Shown here one piece after another: positions 6,251-8,428 of a DNA stretch of 8,428 bases. The notes below the pieces were generated by a model that did not search any database, was not told where the DNA came from, and worked only from the letters and a program-made list of their open reading frames with translations. The translations under genes were made by a program, and so were the position numbers. The stretch's first letter is position 1; every line of letters begins with the position of its first letter. Source of the DNA: Candidatus Zixiibacteriota bacterium (GTDB lineage Bacteria > SM23-81); assembly GCA_030628225.1 (NCBI GenBank), contig DAOVRJ010000100.1, positions 1 through 8,428 of the forward strand, read 5' to 3'.

Positions 6251-6457
6251 TCATGTGATCGGGCAGGTCCCCGTCGGACAGGAACCGCTCGCCGTGGTCG
6301 AGCCGCCAGCCATACCAACGTTCGGGACTGATAAGAGCTTTCGCACATCCTTGCTTCCACACTTCTCGCAACGGTGTCCCTTGGTGGAATTTGCCGAACT
6401 TTCCAGAAATTCCGTAACATGCTGGCACTTCTCACATTGATATTCGTAAATGGGCAT
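6251..6457 (-). CDS. FmdB-type small zinc-ribbon protein
   Basis: 68 residues beginning MPIYEYQCEKCQH, the hallmark N-terminus of the FmdB/CxxC regulatory family. One zinc ribbon is built from C8-x2-C11 and C30-x2-C33 (HRCEKCGSKDVRKLL). The tail is Gly/Ser/Thr-rich with two further cysteines (C60, C65) in ASGSCPTGTCPIT. Members are annotated as putative regulatory proteins from a link to formamidase genes, but their general function is unknown. The start at 6455-6457 is fixed by the family N-terminus and by GAGGTGAGG at 6461-6469; the longer frame to 6601 has no such support and overlaps the upstream gene. It lies 18 bp before the NifX-like gene in the same operon, so a zinc or Fe-S related role in that system is plausible but unproven. 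Confidence 0.9.
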   Translation of the reverse strand: MPIYEYQCEKCQHVTEFLESSANSTKGHRCEKCGSKDVRKLLSVPNVGMAGGSTTASGSCPTGTCPIT

Positions 6458-6460
6458 TAT

Positions 6461-6469
6461 CCTCACCTC
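6461..6469 (-). promoter_or_regulatory. Shine-Dalgarno that decides the FmdB-type start
   Basis: GAGGTGAGG just upstream of the ATG at 6455-6457, selecting the 68-residue product over a 116-residue extension. Confidence 0.75.
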
Positions 6470-6483
6470 GATGTAACAAGCAT

Positions 6484-6520
6484 GGCTCTCAGGGGAATAC
6501 CGGTCATCCCCCTGAGAGCC
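6484..6520 (-). other. 12-bp perfect stem-loop between DUF5320-like and FmdB genes
   Basis: GGCTCTCAGGGG (6484-6495) pairs perfectly with 6509-6520 around a 13-base loop. It fills most of the 70-bp gap and begins eight bases after the DUF5320 stop. No T-run follows on the minus strand (ATGCTTGTTAC), so it is not a classic intrinsic terminator. It could act as an mRNA processing or stability element, separating levels of the upstream Gly-rich proteins from the downstream NifX/ATPase genes, or as a weak attenuator. Confidence 0.6.
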
Positions 6521-6527
6521 GGACATA

Positions 6528-6896
6528 CTACTTTTTCTCCTCTTGGCCAGCCGCCTCCAACTCCTGGATCCGCTTGTTGATATCCTGGAGAGCATCATCA
6601 AAATACTTGGCCTGACCTTTCAGGCCTTCCAGCTCCTGCTCAGAGGTCATCTGAGGAGCATAGGACTCGCCAAATGGCTGGTATGGCGACATACCGACCC
6701 CATAAGGTGCCCCACCAGGAAAACCTGCTGCGGAGTAACCGAAGCGCCAACCGCGACCCCAACCACCCCGACCCCGGAAACCGCGTCCGGGAATTGGACT
6801 TACGTACCCGGGCATATTGTAGCCGGCACAATATCCGGCGCCACGTCCGGTCATCGGCCCCATCCCCATAGGTCCTGTTCTATCTCCTCCTGGCAT
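6528..6896 (-). CDS. DUF5320-like Gly/Met/Arg-rich protein with coiled-coil tail
   Basis: 122 residues. Residues 1-26 are the family motif: MPGGDRTGPMGMGPMTGR, then GAGYCAGY. Residues 35-80 are rich in Gly, Arg, Trp, Tyr and Pro (GRGFRGRGGWGRGWRFGY). Residues 81-122 form a charged coiled coil, APQMTSEQELEGLKGQAKY then FDDALQDINKRIQELE, typical of DUF5320 C-termini. No signal peptide or membrane segment is visible. Function of the family is unknown; members sit beside Mrp/MinD ATPases and NifX-like proteins in anaerobes, according to what I know of the family. AAGGAGGA at 6904-6911 is seven bases upstream of the ATG. The tail module is shared with the NifX-like protein at 5591-6232, suggesting the two interact with each other or with a common partner. 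Confidence 0.88.
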   Translation of the reverse strand: MPGGDRTGPMGMGPMTGRGAGYCAGYNMPGYVSPIPGRGFRGRGGWGRGWRFGYSAAGFPGGAPYGVGMSPYQPFGESYAPQMTSEQELEGLKGQAKYFDDALQDINKRIQELEAAGQEEKK

Positions 6897-6903
6897 TTTC
6901 TTA

Positions 6904-6911
6904 TCCTCCTT
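6904..6911 (-). promoter_or_regulatory. Strong Shine-Dalgarno of DUF5320-like gene
   Basis: AAGGAGGA with a 7-base spacer to the ATG at 6894-6896; near-perfect anti-16S complement, indicating bacterial-type initiation and high expression. Confidence 0.8.
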
Positions 6912-6933
6912 TCAACAAATTTTCAAAAAACCA

Positions 6934-7401
6934 CTACCAACCCCTACCAAACCACCCTCGCCCGCGACCTGCGCCACGTCCCCAACCACGGCCGAAACCC
7001 ATCCCAAATGATCGCGCCGGGAATCCACGTCCGTAGAAACCTCCGCCACCATAGGGGTATGTTGCCGGGTATCCCATTGGTCCGAACGGAACTCCGGCAC
7101 GTCCCCAGGAAGGGTTCATGTATCCAGGGGCCGAGTAACCAGCACAGTAGCCGGCTGCCCTGCCCGTCATGGGCCCCATTCCCATGGGTCCTGTTCCGTT
7201 TCCTCGCGGCATCTGGATCATCTCCTCTCTATCTGTTTGAAGTTCTCCCAAAGAATAACCCATCGGCACACCTCTGCGGCCCACGTAGCCTCGAATGCTG
7301 GAGTTATCCTCTCTACCTGGACTCTTCAAAACGCAGTAGCCCAGACCCTGCCCCGTCATCGGACCTGCTCCAGCAGGCCCTGTTCCATCAAATCCCGGCA
7401 T
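6934..7401 (-). CDS. Two-module DUF5320-like Gly-rich protein
   Basis: 155 residues from the ATG at 7399-7401, chosen over a TTG two codons upstream because GGAGGTGA (7408-7415) stands six bases before it. Two complete copies of the family N-terminal motif lie in one frame: residues 1-23 (MPGFDGTGPAGAGPMTGQ, then GLGYC) and residues 64-86 (MPRGNGTGPMGMGPMTGR, then AAGYC). The linker between them is hydrophilic (REDNSSIRGYVGRRG ... GELQTDREEM). The last 50 residues are Gly/Arg/Phe/Tyr-rich, ending RGAGRGRGWFGRGW, without the coiled coil seen in the next gene. The second motif has its own AGGAGA eight bases upstream of an ATG, so a shorter 92-residue product could also be made. It looks like an in-frame fusion of two formerly separate small genes. 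Function unknown. Confidence 0.85.
   Translation of the reverse strand: MPGFDGTGPAGAGPMTGQGLGYCVLKSPGREDNSSIRGYVGRRGVPMGYSLGELQTDREEMIQMPRGNGTGPMGMGPMTGRAAGYCAGYSAPGYMNPSWGRAGVPFGPMGYPATYPYGGGGFYGRGFPARSFGMGFGRGWGRGAGRGRGWFGRGW
7221..7226 (-). promoter_or_regulatory. Possible internal Shine-Dalgarno for second DUF5320 module
   Basis: AGGAGA lies eight bases upstream of the internal ATG at 7210-7212, which begins the second copy of the motif. It may be a relic of a separate gene or allow internal initiation. Confidence 0.45.
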
Positions 7402-7407
7402 TGCCAA

Positions 7408-7415
7408 TCACCTCC
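7408..7415 (-). promoter_or_regulatory. Shine-Dalgarno that decides the two-module protein start
   Basis: GGAGGTGA six bases upstream of the ATG at 7399-7401; the TTG in the same frame at 7405-7407 would sit inside the spacer. Confidence 0.8.
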
Positions 7416-7459
7416 CTCTCATTCCCTTGTGGCCTGAAGGCCATCGTTCTCCTCCCAGC

Positions 7460-7681
7460 TCACTGGGCCCGGGTCATCATCGCCCCGCAGCCGGGACAGG
7501 TGATGCTGTTACAGGGCGCTCCTCTCTTGTGGGGCACCGTCTTGCCGCAGTTGGGGCAAACGCAGTTGCCTCCAAGCCCCAGGCCAAAACCTCCCATCCT
7601 GCCTCCTCCTCCACCCTGACCCACTCCTCTGCCGGTTGCTGGACCCTTTCCGGCAGGGCCCGTTCCATCACCTCTTGGCAT
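7460..7681 (-). CDS. Small DUF5320-motif protein with C-terminal zinc ribbon
   Basis: 73 residues. The N-terminus MPRGDGTGPAGKGPATGR is the same motif as in the next two genes. A Gly-rich linker (GVGQGGGGGRMGGFGLGLGG) follows. The C-terminus has CPNCGKTVPHKRGAPC and CPGCGAMM, giving two CPxCG knuckles plus one intervening Cys, a probable zinc ribbon or rubredoxin-like metal site. The ATG at 7679-7681 is supported by AGGAGGTG (7688-7695), overriding a longer frame to 7705. It overlaps the end of the NifU-like gene by 14 bases. The protein is probably cytosolic. Function is unknown; the link of the Gly-rich motif to a zinc ribbon suggests a metal-related or scaffold role. Confidence 0.85.
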   Translation of the reverse strand: MPRGDGTGPAGKGPATGRGVGQGGGGGRMGGFGLGLGGNCVCPNCGKTVPHKRGAPCNSITCPGCGAMMTRAQ

Positions 7682-8117
7682 TTGACTCACCTCCTGTTTT
7701 TTCACAATCCTTCAGCGCCTGATGCAACGTGTCCACGGCCAGCTTGGCGCAGTGCATGTGCGATTCCGGCAGTCCACCCAGAACCTTGAGCAGCTCCTCC
7801 TGGCCGATAGCGACCGCCTCTATCAGGGTTCGCCCGGAAACCATCTGGCTGAGCATGCTGCCGCAGGCCACCGTCGGCCCGCAACCATCCGTTAAAAATC
7901 CAATCTCCGCGATCTTATCCCTGTCCAGCTTCAGACCGACATACATGGTGTCGCCACATGGACCGGTGATGGTGGCCTTTCCGGCTGGATCCGGGATCTC
8001 CTTCAGGTTTTGAGGCTGGAGATAATTGTCGATCACCTGGGGGGAAAAGATCTTACGATCCTCCTCCAGGATGAGCTCCTGCAGCTGTTTGGCCCACTGA
8101 TGGAAAGGTTTGTTCAT
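7668..8117 (-). CDS. NifU/IscU-type Fe-S cluster scaffold protein
   Basis: 149 residues from the ATG at 8115-8117; a GTG at 8133-8135 would add six residues and cannot be excluded, as neither start has a strong ribosome site. The U-type scaffold pattern is clear: VIDNYLQPQNLKEIPDP, then ITGPCGDTMYVGL with C54 and D56, IGFLTDGCGPTVACGSML with C79 (and an extra C85), and HMHCAKLAVDTL with C123. The three ligand cysteines and the Asp that assists cluster release are all in place. An N-terminal helix (HQWAKQLQELILEEDRK) precedes the domain. The protein would assemble nascent 2Fe-2S or 4Fe-4S clusters in the cytosol for the downstream ferredoxin ATPases or the NifX-like protein. It has no NifU C-terminal domain. 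No cysteine desulfurase is seen in the window. Confidence 0.92.
   Translation of the reverse strand: MNKPFHQWAKQLQELILEEDRKIFSPQVIDNYLQPQNLKEIPDPAGKATITGPCGDTMYVGLKLDRDKIAEIGFLTDGCGPTVACGSMLSQMVSGRTLIEAVAIGQEELLKVLGGLPESHMHCAKLAVDTLHQALKDCEKTGGESNAKR
7688..7695 (-). promoter_or_regulatory. Shine-Dalgarno that decides the zinc-ribbon protein start
   Basis: AGGAGGTG six bases upstream of the ATG at 7679-7681, inside the 3' end of the NifU-like gene. Confidence 0.8.
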
Positions 8118-8178
8118 TCGTCTGGTTCCACTCACAATCTGTACATCCCTTTACCTTTGATCGGCTGTTGAGTTCCCT

Positions 8179-8428
8179 CTATGTCCGATCTCCCTCAACC
8201 CTCGCCTCTTTAACGATATGACTGCCTTCCTGACAACCCAGATCCCGGGCCAGCACCGGGCACTTGACTCTCAGCAGGTGGAAGATATGTTTGTTCACCT
8301 GGCTGAGGGTCTCATAATTGCCCTGTCCTTTGGAGATGACCACATCGACGGTTTGAAATTTCTGGCGGAACTCCTCCGAGCAATCCTCCAGGATGGTGCC
8401 TGGCGCGTTGGAGCCGTTATCGATGACC
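8179..8428 (-). CDS. DUF89/ARMT1-like metal-dependent phosphatase, C-terminal part
   Basis: The last 82 codons are in the window; the 5' part lies beyond 8428. The sequence VIDNGSNAPGTILEDCSEEF, then VDVVISKGQGNYETLS and IFHLLRVKCPVLARDLG, carries the family signature: a metal-binding Asp-Asn pair, NGS-x-APGT, and the KGQGN-E loop. DUF89 proteins are Co/Ni/Mn-dependent phosphatases proposed to remove damaged phosphometabolites. The stop is TAG at 8179-8181, 61 bases before the NifU-like ATG (43 before its alternative GTG). It is on the same strand and spacing as the operon, so it is probably an upstream member. A link between a metal-dependent phosphatase and the metallocluster genes is contextual only. 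Confidence 0.88.
   Translation of the reverse strand, partial: VIDNGSNAPGTILEDCSEEFRQKFQTVDVVISKGQGNYETLSQVNKHIFHLLRVKCPVLARDLGCQEGSHIVKEARVEGDRT

Noticed and set aside
6458-6601. N-terminal extension of the FmdB-type protein
   Set aside because: The extension overlaps the upstream gene and hairpin, lacks a ribosome site, and the family starts at MPIYEY.
6543-7619. 358-codon plus-strand open frame
   Set aside because: It is antisense to three genes with clear motifs and Shine-Dalgarno sites; the Pro/Ser/Thr-rich translation is what the complement of Gly/Arg-rich codons gives.

Overview
The window looks like part of a bacterial chromosome from an anaerobe whose genes are rich in iron-sulfur proteins. 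It falls into two halves of different base composition. The right half (about 2274-8428) is GC-rich, with strong Shine-Dalgarno sites (AGGAGGTG, AAGGAGGA) and one tightly packed minus-strand operon. The left half (1-2273) is AT-rich, looser, and full of broken genes and repeats. Sulfate-reducing Desulfobacterota, Desulfotomaculum-type Firmicutes or similar lineages would fit, but no 16S or other lineage marker is present, so the taxon is an inference.

Right half, in transcription order (minus strand, high to low coordinates): the C-terminal part of a DUF89/ARMT1-like metal-dependent phosphatase (8179-8428); a NifU-type Fe-S scaffold (7668-8117); a small Gly-rich zinc-ribbon protein (7460-7681); a two-module DUF5320-like Gly/Met/Arg-rich protein (6934-7401); a second DUF5320-like protein with a coiled-coil tail (6528-6896); an FmdB-type zinc ribbon (6251-6457); a NifX/ORP-like protein with a Gly-Met-Arg repeat and a DUF5320-like tail (5591-6232); an exported-looking metallo-beta-lactamase-fold protein broken by an in-frame amber codon (4733-5530); two NBP35/MinD-type ATPases, each with two inserted 4Fe-4S ferredoxin motifs (3814-4677 and 2951-3817, 4-bp overlap); and a SAM-dependent methyltransferase (2274-2954, TTGA overlap).

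This gene set resembles the orange protein (ORP) operons of Desulfovibrio and related anaerobes. In those, a NifX-like protein carrying a Mo-Cu-S cluster is made alongside paired ferredoxin-containing MinD ATPases. My working reading is a metallocluster assembly system. The NifU-like protein and the two ATPases would handle Fe-S or mixed-metal clusters, the NifX-like protein would be the cluster carrier, and the repeated Gly/Met-rich DUF5320 proteins would be uncharacterised partners. The most unusual feature is a modular protein grammar: one N-terminal motif occurs four times in three neighbouring genes, and one C-terminal coiled-coil module is shared by a DUF5320 protein and the NifX-like protein.

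Left half: an AT-rich class I methyltransferase (1552-2130) is followed, with an ATGA overlap, by a fragmentary frameshifted gene. That fragment runs into a roughly 400-bp element with 27-bp imperfect terminal inverted repeats (933-1333), which looks like a MITE or a deletion derivative of an insertion sequence. The element ends 4 bp before the start codon of a YggS/PLPBP-type PLP homeostasis protein (255-929). Two bases after that gene's stop codon begins a frameshifted DUF1684-like gene (1-252). Its second half is invaded by two GC-rich palindromes that stay in its reading frame.
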